NCBI GenBank assembly: GCA_018296165.2
Contig: JACKQL020000009.1
Coordinates: 1,302,001-1,366,000, forward strand
Reading direction: 5' to 3'
DNA length: 64,000 bases
Source of the DNA: Termitomyces sp. T153
Taxonomy: Eukaryota; Basidiomycota; Agaricomycetes; Agaricales; Lyophyllaceae
Positions 33,425 to 45,050 of this stretch are shown piece after piece (position 1 is the first letter of the stretch; each line of letters opens with the position of its first letter). Position numbers and translations under genes: made by a program. The notes beneath the pieces are model-generated. The model was not told the origin of the DNA and made no database searches. It was given only the letters and a program-made list of their open reading frames with translations.

Positions 33425-34690
33425 GTCATGCCTGATGGGATCAGTGTGATTCCAGCATATATTGCTGGAGAACAATGCATGGCATGGGTACCTACTTCAT
33501 GTTACAAAATTGATACAGACTTGAATCTATCAGGGTAACTGGCACACTATTGTAAGAAAAAAATCCATAAAAACATCTTTATTTGGCTCAGAGTTCTTAC
33601 TGGTTCTTGTTGCTTGAACTGGTCCACTGCACCAGAAGTGTTATTTGTGTTCTAATAGAAAAGGATTAACAGAACCTTACTTGAATGCTGTTAACCTGTG
33701 ACTCTTGCCATCCACATAGATATGTATCTATAGTGTGCACCAAAGGTAATGAGGACTCTACTGGAATTACCTCTCTTGTTCTTTTTTCTCTTCTAGTGAA
33801 CTTCTGTAAGCAAGAAAGAGAAATCATACTGCAAGGACATTGGGCCACTTTGACTATGGCTCAATCTGAGTTTGGATGACATCTAAGGAGTGTACATAAT
33901 GATATCTAGGGCATATTGTATAAGTTGCATACCTGCACTCACGGAAGTATCAATCAATGGGACCCACTAGAAGAATCTCATTGGGGATTAGTGTTCGACT
34001 GTCAAAAATGAGGTGGCAGTTGATTGCAACTATGAATTTACCATGCAAAATTCAATTTCCTATAGAGCTCAAAAATTGATCTGACAAACTTGAGTAATCA
34101 ACTTATTATTGTATACTACCATGTAGTGCTCAAGCTTCATGCTGTACAGCATGGATGGCTAGTCAACCTCTTGGAAATCTGTGACTTTGTCTCCATCTGC
34201 ATTTCTGCTACTTGCCAAATCATTGACTTCAGGACTTACACTACAAACAATACCTTTTTGAGCAAAATTTTCTCCTACATTTGAGATGCAACATAGTAGA
34301 GGTGGTTCATTCAGCTCCACTTTTTGTCCTTTGCTCAATAGCAATAGCATGTGATATGTTTATACAATTGTCTGAAAGGTAAGCAATATTTTCCACATGC
34401 AAGATCCGTTGTCATTATTAATTGACATTGCGATTTTAGGTAGCCAGGGAATCAAGTAAGTCTGGAGGGCTTGAGAGGTACACCATATGGTCAAAAGGTT
34501 GCTTAGGAGCTCAAGATCAAATTTGTTTTGGAGTGCATGGAGCATTTCGATGGATATCAGAGAATCAAAAGCAACAATGAGCAGCGACCTACTTGTTAGA
34601 TGGAACAAAGTCCTTTGGCACTATGAAGGGGGCACTACAATTTATACTACAAGACCCCTTAGGGGGCTAGTCCATGCACAAAAGTTATTA
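33425..34690. other. No supportable gene
   Basis: AT-rich, CpG-poor DNA with only short open frames on both strands and no recognisable protein motif. Confidence 0.5.
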
Positions 34691-34699
34691 GATAGACCT

Positions 34700-36585
34700 C
34701 TAATCGCTGAAATCACTAGATGGCAACTTGGCAGGGCTGATGGGCACACAGTCCTCTTCCCAAAAATCCTTCTCTAGCTGCCAAGTGATAGCAGCATTGT
34801 GGTCATCCTGCAAGCAGTGCAATTTCTTTGCTAACCACTGCAACATGTCATACTCAATCCTCACCCCCACTAGGTCTTGCCTGGCTGCTACAAACTCATG
34901 CTCAAAAATCCACTCCACCACTGCCGCCCTCTCCCTGTTCTGCTCCAAGGAGGTGCAAGAGTCCAAAAGCAACACAGGCACCATGAGGTCATTGAGCCAG
35001 TCAAGGTCATCCTGCATTTCCAGAAAAGTAGGCATATCAGTGCACATCCACTTGCAAGGTTGCTAGGAATTATTAAAAGAAGGTCAGTTGGCAGTAGATT
35101 TAAAAAACTCACTGGAACTTGCTCCACTTGCCAAGCAATGGCAGCATTGCAGCTGTCCTGCACATGCCAAAGGACCTCCACCATGCACTTCAAGACCCTG
35201 TCATGAGTGTGAGCAGGGATCACATCCTGCTCTTCCTCCAGAACCTTCTTGTCCAACATCCTCTCAGCAACCACCACCATCTCCCTGTTATTATGCAGAT
35301 GCTCATGGGAGTTGAAGAACAACACTGGCATTGAGAAGTGGCTAAAAAGCCAATTGGGTTTGAGTAGCAGCATTGCCTTGTTCTCTGCCTCCTCCACTTC
35401 ATCCTCTGCCTCTGCTTCATCCTCTGCCTCCTCCACTTTATACTCTGCCTCCCCCACTTCATCCTCTGCCTTCTTCTCCATGTTGCTATCTTTGACTGCC
35501 TGGGAGGTTGGCAGACCCAAACTCAACTGCTTGATTGCAATTGGTAGATTTGCAGCTGCTAGTCCCCACTGCCCTATCACAAATTCCCAGGTGCACTGAA
35601 CTAGGACTGCCTTGGCATACTTGTTGTTGACATCATTGCCACCCCAATTGCATAAGGTCTTGCATGCTTTTGAGCAAGCCTTCTTCGTGGTGTTGCAGCA
35701 AAAACAGGGCTGGCCCTCAGTGGGGTACCAGCATGCTTCTGGATTGTTCATTGCCCAGCATTGATCACACTAGTGAGAGTATAAGCAACAGGCACTAGTC
35801 TGCAGAATCCAAATACTCACCATGCTGTGCTGGTTGAGAAAGACCTGTTGTGCCACTGGTGAGACTGCTACCTTGCACTTCAATCCCACCTTGAACCAAC
35901 CCACACCCCTACCTTTGTCCAACACTGTCTGCTGCTGGCAGTACTTCAAGAGATTTTGTAATTTGATGTCAGTAAAGGTTGTTTGGGTCAGCATCTGATG
36001 TTAACATTAAATAACTGGCAGTAGAAAAGGAAAGCTAGAAACACTCACTACAAAGAGACTCTTATCATGCGCCTTTCTCTTTTTTGAGCCTTTGGTCCTT
36101 ATTGGCAAGGCTGCTGGGCTTGTAATGATGTTGCCAGCATTCCATCCTGCAATGAGATAGCAACATGTACATTAGCAGCAAGGACACAGTTGACTTACCT
36201 TGGACTCCAAGAGCTTAGCCTTCTTACCCTTTCCTGGGCCCCTCACACACTTTGCCTTGGCCTTGTCCTCAACCTTGCCCTTCTCAATCTCCTCAAAGCT
36301 GACCTTCCTCCTGACTGCCAACACCCTTGAAACCTGAGGTGCACAATGTTCAAACCTGTAACTAGCTATGGACCTGCTTGATGACATCACTATACTTTAG
36401 CAAGGCCCCAAGTGGCTTACTGTCATGCCCTCCATCTCATCCTTGGATGATGCCAGTGACACCTGGCAATGTTGTTTAGCTATCTGGTCACACATCTGTG
36501 CCAACAGCTGGTTGAGCTGGTCCATGTGAATTTGTGCAGAGGCCTTACAGCTTGTGCCATTGGTGATGGCAGCGGCACCAGACAT
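34700..36585 (-). CDS. Cys-cluster protein of a repeat-associated mushroom family, with internal duplication
   Basis: Minus-strand exons: MSGAAAITNGTSCKASAQIH to MEGMT; VSRVLAVRRKVSFEEIEKGK to KKAKLLESK; a basic piece around IRTKGSKKRKAHDKSLF; MLTQTTFTDIKLQNLLKYCQ to LNQHSM; then a Cys cluster CDQCWAMNNPEACWYPTEGQ plus PCFCCNTTKKACS, a long acidic stretch (EDEVGEAEYKVEEAEDEAEA) and two similar modules. Module one has PVLFFNSHEHLHNNREMVVV and HVQDSCNAAIAWQVEQ. After a GTGAGT intron, module two has PVLLLDSCTSLEQNRERAAV and LQDDHNAAITWQLEKDF. The CxxC-x8-C-x8-CxxC-x6-C pattern resembles Zn-binding clusters in expanded Agaricomycete families of unknown role. The junction between exons 2 and 3 does not stay in phase, so the gene may be broken or mis-modelled. 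CpG is scarce, as in the transposons nearby. Confidence 0.5.
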
Positions 36586-36659
36586 CTTGAGGTAAAGGGC
36601 AACAGTAGTCCTACTAATAAAGTGAAAGGAGGTGAAGAATTTGATGAAGTTCAAAATTA

Positions 36660-39130
36660 ATGCTGGGACTGTTTATACCCCTGAGAATTGGTGCACAGAC
36701 CATTTAGCAAATCACATAAACAGTCACAATTTTGGTCTAGTACTATGCTTTGGCAATGATTGCTATAGTTCCTATTATTGCTTGACTTATCTATTCCCTT
36801 GATACACAAGAACAAGGTGGAGGCAGAGGACAGCATTAGCAATGATGTGACACCAATATGAGAGCATAATAATGATGCCACAGTGATCACTAGGAGTTGT
36901 TTAGGTGGCAATGAGATGAAGACCCTATCGCTGGACCTAGCAGTGCATGGTGAGTTTAGTTATTTTGGCATTATCACTAATTTTCTCCTTGCAGAGCTAG
37001 TGAAAACTTTATCCCTGCGCAAGCACTGGAGGACTTGACTGTTGATGCCAGCACTGGCAGGATCACAGTGCCATGGCACCAAGTTCCAGTCATTTCAAAA
37101 TTGTCCTCAAATGACCACTTGTCTGATTCCTCCTAGTGACATCAGAGGACCACCTGATCCATCTTGCAAGTGTCACTAAACAACCTGCAATGGCTGGGTG
37201 ATGGTTTAGTGGTGCTGGTATCTGTTGACTCATATGCCAACCTTGAGCACAAGTGGGAATGGGCGGCTGCAATGGAGATGGTGTTCACTAGAGAGTTGTT
37301 GGTGGCAGCTTGACACTTGAGTGTTGCTAGTATGTGCTACTGGATGCTGAAGCATACAGTAAAAGATTTGGCTGCATATGCAGGTGAGGCTGCTTGATCA
37401 AGGAAGAGAACAAGGCTTTCAATCTATTTTTCTCTGACTTGTTGCTCTCTCCAGATGTCAAAAACTCTTGCTGCTGCAGGCAGGATTGGAGTACTTCCTA
37501 GTTTTTGTGTGAAGTTCTGTGTGTGAGCTATGCCTCCTATGGTATATAGTGGGGGTACCAGCAAAGCCACATTCTTCTCCTACTGGTTCTCTTGATATGT
37601 TTACAAGGAACAAAAGACCCAAGAGTAACCATAGAAAAGTTCCTGAACCAGAGTGTATTGCTTGAACCTGCCTTGAACCTTTCTTATAGATCACTGATAC
37701 CAAAATTTCCAGAACACTCTTGACTAGATTGGTGGCAGCATATATCCAACTACCTATACTGAGTAAGCTTCAATTTCCACTGCATGAAATTCACCTGTCA
37801 TAAATGATATCCAGGTAGAGGACAGCCATTGCAATCTGCATGTGTAGGCTTAATCCCTCTGTAACTTCTGCATCTGCCACCCACTCAAAGCACTGGATCA
37901 CATCAATAATGGACAAGTCTAGTGCCAGGCTTGTGTGTTCTTGGTGTCCCATGAATCAAGGATTGTGCAGAGGTGCATATATGGATCACACCACTTTAGA
38001 CATATCAGTATCATACCTTGTGTAATACAGTTCACTTACCTTCTGCTAGGCAAGGACTTCTGCACAAAATAGTCAATCTTCTCCTCAAGACCTCGCTGCC
38101 AAAGACATTGCTGCCAGTATGAAAAACAAAATTCAATATTTCAGCTTGAACTAGAAGGTATATAGCAAACAATTATATGTACTTGCATACTTACATAGGT
38201 ATTGATTTACTGGCAAGCCACAGTTGCACATTCAGCGTTACACTACCAGAATGAGCCTAGTTGCTGCTCCCAAACCCTCACAATTTCACAGGAGTTGCGC
38301 ACTGAGGATTAGGTGATAATGGATGATGAGAAGTGGGTAGGGACATCCTCAGAGAATGAGAGCAACATCAATGCAGGCAAGATGGCTCAAGAGTTGGTTG
38401 TTAATCTGAGTTTTCAGTAGTGGTAACTATAGCAGATACATGGTGTAGATCACAATCAGCACATGCTATAGATTCTTTGAGTCACCACCTAGGTCTAGAG
38501 TAGCTCAATAATCAATAATTTCTTGTGTGGGTAGTGCAGCTGACTGAAACTGGACAACAAAGAAAAAATGTTCTTTGAGAATATTGAGATGCAGAGTACA
38601 TTGCATATGTTTACCATGTTTACCATCAAAGATGACAATGGCAAGCGGATCTCACATTTATGTATAATCAACAGCATTCTGCCTCCCAGCCTAGCCCAGC
38701 ATGGAAGGGTGTTGCTTACTGTGGAATAGGGCCACCAGCAGCACTCAGAGGGCCTCAGGGGACAGACATTATATGTGTATGGGAAGTGCCCACTCTGTGA
38801 TGGGATGCTTTGCTCAGGGGAAAGGGCTTATACAGTTGGAGCAGTGAGTTTAAGCTGAGTGAAGGGAGATGAGGTGAAGCACACCTTTTGGTCTAGACAG
38901 TTTTGAGACCCATGGTCATCCATGACCCAAACCATGCATCAAAAAGGCCTGAAATGCAAGCCACATAAGTACATGAACAATGGGCTAAAAAAAAATAACA
39001 CTGGGTTAATACAATGAGACTGCTTAGTGAACGCTGCAGCCCAAGATAATATATGCATCATGGGACCGGCAGAGCCAATTAATTGACTATGCGACCATGA
39101 TATACACATCCATAGGTGGAAACGGCAGTG
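36660..39130. other. Unassigned CpG-poor DNA with coding-like remnants
   Basis: No gene can be assembled. Short plus-strand stretches look protein-like: LTVDASTGRITVPWHQVPVI near 37040, and KCPLCDGMLC (a CxxC pair) near 38790, followed by an open stretch with HDPNHASKRPEMQATYVHEQ near 38920. Stops interrupt each within tens of codons. Composition matches the neighbouring Cys-cluster gene, so it may be one decayed element ending where segment copy B starts. Confidence 0.35.
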
Positions 39131-39792
39131 TATAAAGTTTGTTGTTGCTTGGCACAGAACGAGATAAGATCTGATTATCTCATCTACGCTGATCTTGCTC
39201 TCTAGCCTTCCCATTCATCTCGCAGGTCTTTCAGTAACATTCCTTGGCTGCTAGTGCCTCTAATCCATGGATAGCTTCTCCCAGGCCTTCGATTCTGGAA
39301 CATCAATGAATTATTAACCTATACACAACATCTCTATTATGATCATGACACGTTCTCAAGGAGAGTTGCGACTTACGACCGAATAGTATACATCTTCCTA
39401 GCGACAGAGCAGTCTAGGCAACTGAATTTCTTCTGGAATTTCAATTCTGTCACGTTATTGTTGGCAGTGAACATCGCTATGATGACATCTTTATATCCTG
39501 TATAAGCTACGATACAAGCATCACAATCGAGGTTCTGCCCTATTTGTCCACCTATGTATGCCACGGGTCATCACAAGCAAATTCAGTCATGAATCTCAAC
39601 ATAAGGTTGCAGAACCACAAATTCTTCGCAAATGTCTGAGTGCAAGTGTTACATCTTTGATTCTGACATTGTCAGTCAGTTCACTAGTGCATGTTCACTA
39701 TGCACAACACCATTTCTAGATAGTATACAACACTTAACCGTACTCTACTGCAACCAACCAGAAATTTAGCTAATATCTAGTCATAGATGTAC

Positions 39793-40442
39793 TTAGGCGG
39801 AGAAGTTCCATTCACCAAAGATAACCCCCTGAGATTCAGGAGCAAAGAATGTAAAGAGACCAACGGAAAGGTCAAGACCGCCGACAGGGCAACCGGGGCA
39901 CTATTCAGCGAAATCAAGATAAGTGCTTACAGATATGGTGATAAAGTAGAATAACTGACCTTATCCACAATGGTTGCAGTGGCCGTCTTTCCTTGGTATG
40001 TCATAGTAATCTTCTTGAAGCAGTTAGGGCCCGGGAATCCTTGGCCATATTGCTATGTTAAATCAGCTGAAGTGATGCGAGAGGGACTTTTGAGATGTAT
40101 GAACGCACAGCGCTGTTGAGGGCGACGACCTAAGTACAATGTGTTAGGGAAGATGAGATAGTGGGATGGGAAACTCAGACGCACGAAGTCGGATGGAATG
40201 TTGACTTTTCCGCAGGCACCGCTACAATTGATGATATTAGATGATCAACACCGGTAAAGCGACAAATGATATACTTACAGACCGACATTATAGAAAGTCC
40301 ATCGCGAGTTCGAGAATCGTTTATGCAACTCGACTTCTCCGGTGTTGCGGTTTGCGAGTTGATAGTTGTCAGCGCTGCTGGTGGTAGGGTACGCAAAAGC
40401 AGCTATGGGCAGGACAAGTGACAAGAGAGTTCCAAAGCGCAT
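39793..40442 (-). CDS. Secreted RlpA-like double-psi beta-barrel protein (copy B)
   Basis: Same five-exon structure as copy A. Signal peptide MRFGTLLSLVLPIAAFAYP, then SADNYQLANRNTGEVELHKR, FSNSRWTFYNVG, LGACGKVNIPSDF, VVALNSA, the QYGQGFPGPNCFKKITMTYQ exon, CPGCPVGGLDLSVGLFTFF and the end GEWNFSA with TAA (copy A ends GEWNFAA with TGA). All splice sites and the DKCPGCPxGG core are kept. The signal peptide is one residue shorter than in copy A and the linker differs at several positions. It appears functional; the mature domain is almost unchanged between copies. Confidence 0.88.
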
Positions 40443-40777
40443 TGGTGGTACTTCTAGTAGACTCAAGGTGATTCTAACAAAGGTGATTCAGAGAGTGCCG
40501 CCTTTTAACCCTCCTGACTGGGGTATGAAAGACACGAAATTCTGAAAACATATTTGGGGACGTTACCTGCTTTGACCTAGTACCTTTGTATATAGTGTGA
40601 GAAGCAGCGCACACACATGTTGTTGCGATAATCCCACACTAACGATATTTGAATCAGTGATACTCCGACCTAGTAGGGACCCACAGTAATGGGACTGAAG
40701 AACCAAAAGTCAAAAATGACAGAAACAACCCGATTTGGGGTCACGAATTAGCCGTGGCACGATAAGTGATGTGTGGC

Positions 40778-41105
40778 TGCGGTCCCGCGCTGCATCTAAT
40801 ACCTAACGGGAGTTGTGATATGTCATAGGAATGGATTAGCGTCATACGGCATCTGTGAATTTGAAACAGCGTTTCTGTTCCTTGAACTCGAATTAAAATA
40901 AGGTTCTGATCAGGCAGTAACCGCAAACAAAGAATACTAGTGCTGCGGTCCCGCGTTGCATCTAATACTAACGGGAGTTGTGATATGTCATAGGAATGGA
41001 TTAGTGTAGTACGGTATATGTGAATGTGAAACAGCGTTTTTGTTCCTTGAACTCAAATTCAAATAAGGTTCTGATCAGGAAGTAGCGCACACAAAGAATA
41101 CTAAC
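40778..41105. repeat. 166-bp tandem duplication in copy B
   Basis: The same two-unit duplication as at 14361-14690, so it arose before copies A and B separated. Confidence 0.9.
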
Positions 41106-41479
41106 ACTTTTGCGTTTAATCGGGACCAGTGGTGCTCCTCATCTCCATTGAGAACTCTCGACTTCCGGGCTTTGAGTTGCAGACCTCCAGTCATCGCGTA
41201 TATAGCTCAATGTAGACACATCGCTTACATTTTCAGGGTGGAGTTCAAGTGTGTGCTACTGGTGTTTTGTTAATCAGGAAGCCACGGGGATTCGGAAGAG
41301 ATTGTACGCCAAATTGGCTGGAATGTGTTTCCACCAAATTTATCGATAGCCCACAGTCACTCCGGATCATCTGCTATGGACCATATCAGGGCCTCAGAAG
41401 AATGACAATAGCTTTACCCGTCGTCGCTATGGTGTAGATAAGGAAAGAAGATCAAATAATCTACCCATTTCAGAACAGT

Positions 41480-42000
41480 CTAGATGCCCTTAGCGAGAAA
41501 TAAGTGAACTATAGCGTCCGCCACTGTTCCAAATATTCCTGGTGCCGGCAAAGTACTGAAATTCAGTTGATGGTCAACTACAACTACGACCTTCCCGTCA
41601 CTACGGACGGTAGTGAGAATACGCTCCGCAGGAGTGAGGATAATCCTGAATGCTGCTTCTACGTTCAAGACGGCAACTTGTGTACTGGGAGGAACATCAG
41701 CAACCAACATCCGACCATAGTCGAGAAAGTGCCCCAGTCACACTGAAAACGCCTTGCGTTGATTGTGTGGAATACACTTGATGACATTGAGAGGAGCGGT
41801 CCGGTAGTGGCCCAAACAAAAGGCTTGCTTCAGGGGTGAATCCCTCCGACACCCGACCGAGAGCATGCTCCTTAGCATACTTTTCCAAAGAAAAGCATGA
41901 TGCTTGGTGAATGATGTATAGACGGAGGAAATGGACAATCTCAAGTGAAATATTTGAGACCTGAATATGATGTCAAGAATACTGCATAGTGGAAAATCCA
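41480..42000 (-). pseudogene. Reverse-transcriptase fragment (copy B)
   Basis: Better preserved than in copy A. One minus frame (41710-41480) reads LVADVPPSTQVAVLNVEAAF, RIILTPAERILTTVRSDGKV and LNFSTLPAPGIFGTVADAIV ending FLAKGI. The part upstream reads KEHALGRVSEGFTPEASLLF and FRTAPLN-like sequence in neighbouring frames. LNVEAAF sits where the first catalytic Asp motif (D-x-x-x-A-[YF]) is expected, with Asp replaced by Asn. No xDD motif follows. It is a relic of a retroelement polymerase. Confidence 0.6.
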
Positions 42001-42246
42001 CCTAATGAAAATCCAAAGTACTGAATACACTAAACATGGAAACACGATGTTCAACCTTGAGAGAGGGTGGGATCAGGCAAAAGGTGTAGAGGTAACACAG
42101 AGGGGGTGGCAGGTGAAACTGTACCAGAGGGTAAAAAGGGGGTCGAAGAGGAATTCATACATGGAGGTAACACCATGGGGGATTGAAGAGGAGACTGTGC
42201 AAGGAGACTCAGGTGTGCAGGAAGGTGATACTGGGTGAATGGACAA

Positions 42247-43663
42247 TCAGCCCTTCAACGATATAGGTGAAACGAATGTATTTTGTTGGTTCGAAGGATC
42301 AATATGTTGTTGGTTTGAAGGATTGATATCTTGTTGGTATGAAGGATAATTATCTTGTTGGTTTTTGCTCCATTCAGATAATCTGCTTCTCCACTTTTTG
42401 TCCATCGCATCTCCATAACATTTGAACTCACAGATGATGAGGGATAGATAGAAGAGACCTAACACAAGGGTACAAGTGATGGCGATGCGAGGCCCAAGCG
42501 CAGTAAGCGGTTGAATTTGAGGTACAACATCTTCGGTTGTTCCAGTACGTCAGACAAAGGTCATTACACTGATTAGATAGAATATAAAAGACCTATGAAG
42601 CGTCGTTGAGCTCTAGCACCAAGCGAATCAATGATCCTATTACCACGAGAACCATATGCCAGGCAACGCAAGCAGTACCCAGATGTTCCACAAGATGCAC
42701 TTTGTTGTTTTCTGTGCTTGCTAAAAACATGAAACTTGAGTTAGGAACAGGTCTTGCTGGATTTAAATTGTCCCACCTCTGCCCATTCCACCACTTTACG
42801 AGTCCTTCTCATGAAATAAATAGAGCCATACAAAAGGCTCATAAGGGAGCATACAAGAGCCAAGAGGGCGGAGTATCGAATGTAAGGGTCTCCTGCCGCA
42901 CCATCGATTTGAAGCGTCGTAAGGATTGCACTATTGATAATCAAGATGAGCTACCGACAAAGTTGGAAAATTGCACTCACGCTGATAGCAATACTGAAAT
43001 GATATTTAGGGTCTCCCACTCCCTGATCAGAGAGTCAACAAGATATTCCCACGACTTGACGAGATCATCAATGACTTTGGAATTGGTAGCCCAAGGTCCA
43101 ACAGGAGCTGGTTCGGACGGGTGGGGTATGTTTCTCAAATCACTAGCAATTCTCCTCTGGATGTCAGGTTTACTTCGTTGCACTCCTCTCAAGATTTCAT
43201 CAACGCGCGAGACATAAAGCGTCGGCAGGTAGAGTAGACAAGGCAAGTAGATCTTTTCTAGAATACGAGTGAAAGAAGACCTTGATCTAGTGGTATTGGT
43301 GTCGGGGGCCGATAGACCTCTTGCAACAGGCATAGACTGGTCACAGAATGGGGCTGGCATAGTATGGGAGTAAGACAAGGTCTCGTAATGCGCGCTTTGC
43401 CAGCCGGCATCAGTAGTCCAGGTCGAAGCTAATTGTGAGCCATAGTTTTGCCAGGATGGGACGGTAGCAGGAGGTACCTGGCCAGAACTGCATAAAGATC
43501 AGTGTGAGCGATGCGGTGAAAACAGTGATCATGCGTACTTGGCTTGTGCTACGCGGGATAATAACTTGTACCCTTCTGGTTGTTCCAAATGTGCGGCGGG
43601 AGGTGGAGGTATGAAGCTTGGTGCGACTCTCCGGCGAAAACTACGGTCACCGAGTAGAAGCAT
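42247..43663 (-). pseudogene. Multi-pass membrane protein (copy B), nonsense-disrupted
   Basis: Same exon order as copy A: VSRVDEILRGVQRSKPDIQR, REWETLNIISVLLSA, AILTTLQIDGAAGDPYIRYS, YGSIYFMRRTRKVVEWAE and LGPRIAITCTLVLGLFYLSL. Two changes matter. The copy A start ATG is TTG here, leaving only a possible internal start at MLLLGDRSF. The conserved Trp codon in VMTFVWRTG is TGA, cutting off the last helices. The tail beyond the stop has drifted into a QQDINPSNQQHIDPSNQQNT repeat. A PW insertion near PVGPWATNS and an RFNT deletion keep the frame. The gene is probably non-functional, though a shortened product is possible. Confidence 0.75.
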
Positions 43664-43939
43664 GTCATTATACTCATGATTCAATTCGAGCGTGTTGATC
43701 GAAGAAAGTGACTGAGAGGTTTAGACAGCTGGAGACCGAAATTCAACATTCAGCTTTCAACTAGCGTTTGATTGAAGGAAACTTTAGTAAGCAAAGAGAG
43801 AAGACAAGGACGGGGGAATGGAAAGCGGGGCCATAGTTATATATTTATTCAGTTCTTCAGTCAAGATGCGCATGCCATGATAAGCGCCGCGCGCGTCAAA
43901 TTTCATTGACGAATAGTGGACGGCTCGTGGGTTTCTGTG

Positions 43940-45050
43940 CTTTCCCGCGTTCCAGAGTATCTATGGACAGCAATTGAACCATTTCAACAGCAGATGGCTG
44001 CTGACTCGGTTCCCCCCCACAATAGCATTTTCATGCAGGACCAAATACCCTCCGTCAGTCTCCACTCTTTCCAAGGGTGCCTCGATGCATCAGGGCGCTT
44101 AGGCTGTACCCCCGATTTCACACGCAGCATAACAACGGCATCAATGCGAACATTAACAAAAGGGACTTCGCCTGTAAAAATCTTTCTACTCGTTAGGTCA
44201 AACACTTGTGGAAGACAAGTAGAACTTACTTCAAATAAAACACATCCCAAAGCATACGCACCACTGGCTGTAGAACTCTCCACTGTTTCTCCATCGTCAT
44301 CGTTGTCGTGTGCTATGGGCATTAATTCCGGAGCCTGCCATCGAATAGTGCCTGTTTTTGATGCAGTTGTCTGTGATGTCCAAGAAACGATATCGGGATC
44401 CAACACTGAGGATATCCCAAAATCAGATAACTGTGCACGACCTGAGTTCTCAACGAGAACACTGGGCTTGAATGAAATTATGGGTTCAATGACGGATGTA
44501 TACCAATATATTGAGATATTCCTTTCATGTTCCCATGAACTATACCAATATTGTGCAAGTACGCGCGGCCAATGCCAACATCAAGCGCATGAAAGACATT
44601 GTGTACCACATAGGACTTCTCTTGACATACCAATCTGTGATGAGGAGCATCAGGCCTCGAGGTATTCGTTAATTATTCCCATTGTCTTTCCATAGTGATA
44701 CCATTGAAAGCCGATTCTGAAGTCAAATAGTCCAAATGTTGTCAGAACATTCGGATGAGAGAGTCACCCCCACAATAGTGCTTCCTTCGAGAATTTCTTA
44801 GAAACAAGTCTCAAAATCATTGATATGAGGAAAGAATCAGAGGAAGTAGGTAGCCTTGAATGCATCTTCAATATGACTTGTCTCATAAAGGCGTATTGTC
44901 TTCAGGCAAACGGGTTGACTTTGAAACCGGCCAGGATATATGTTGGCAAATCCTCCAGCAGGAACAGGATACTGGCTAATCTATATAACGCCTTTCAACA
45001 CATAACAAGAACCCTGATTTTGTTGAGATTCTCTGGATTGCGACATTGAG
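43940..45050 (-). pseudogene. TKL-type protein kinase pseudogene
   Basis: Minus-strand fragments cover most of a kinase domain of the mushroom TKL-like type. N-lobe: GGFANIYPGRFQSQPVCLKT (glycine-rich loop and VAxK-like VCLK), IRLYETSHIEDAF. Middle: ALDVGIGRAYLHNIGIVHGN (catalytic HRD replaced by HGN). C-lobe: GRAQLSDFGISSVLDPDIVS (DFG present), KTGTIRWQAPEL (APE present), GAYALGCVLFEV, TGEVPFVNVRIDAVVMLRVK and GVQPKRPDAS. The C-lobe contains an extra segment (SSTCLPQVFDLTSRKI) that looks like retained intron. Stops and frame changes separate the blocks. It lies between segment copy B and the tandem duplication. Confidence 0.75.

Larger units (their letters stand above)
39131..43930. repeat. 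Segmental repeat copy B
   Basis: Colinear with copy A (12741-17545) over about 4.8 kb, including hairpin, RlpA-like gene, 166-bp tandem repeat (CGGTCCCGCG at 40780 and 40946), reverse-transcriptase fragment and membrane-protein locus. It ends at ATTGACGAATAGTGGACGGCT, where a kinase pseudogene abuts. Confidence 0.9.

Noticed and set aside
43916..44695. 259-codon plus-strand open frame
   Set aside because: Antisense to the kinase C-lobe, where DFG, APE and GCVLFEV motifs are on the minus strand.
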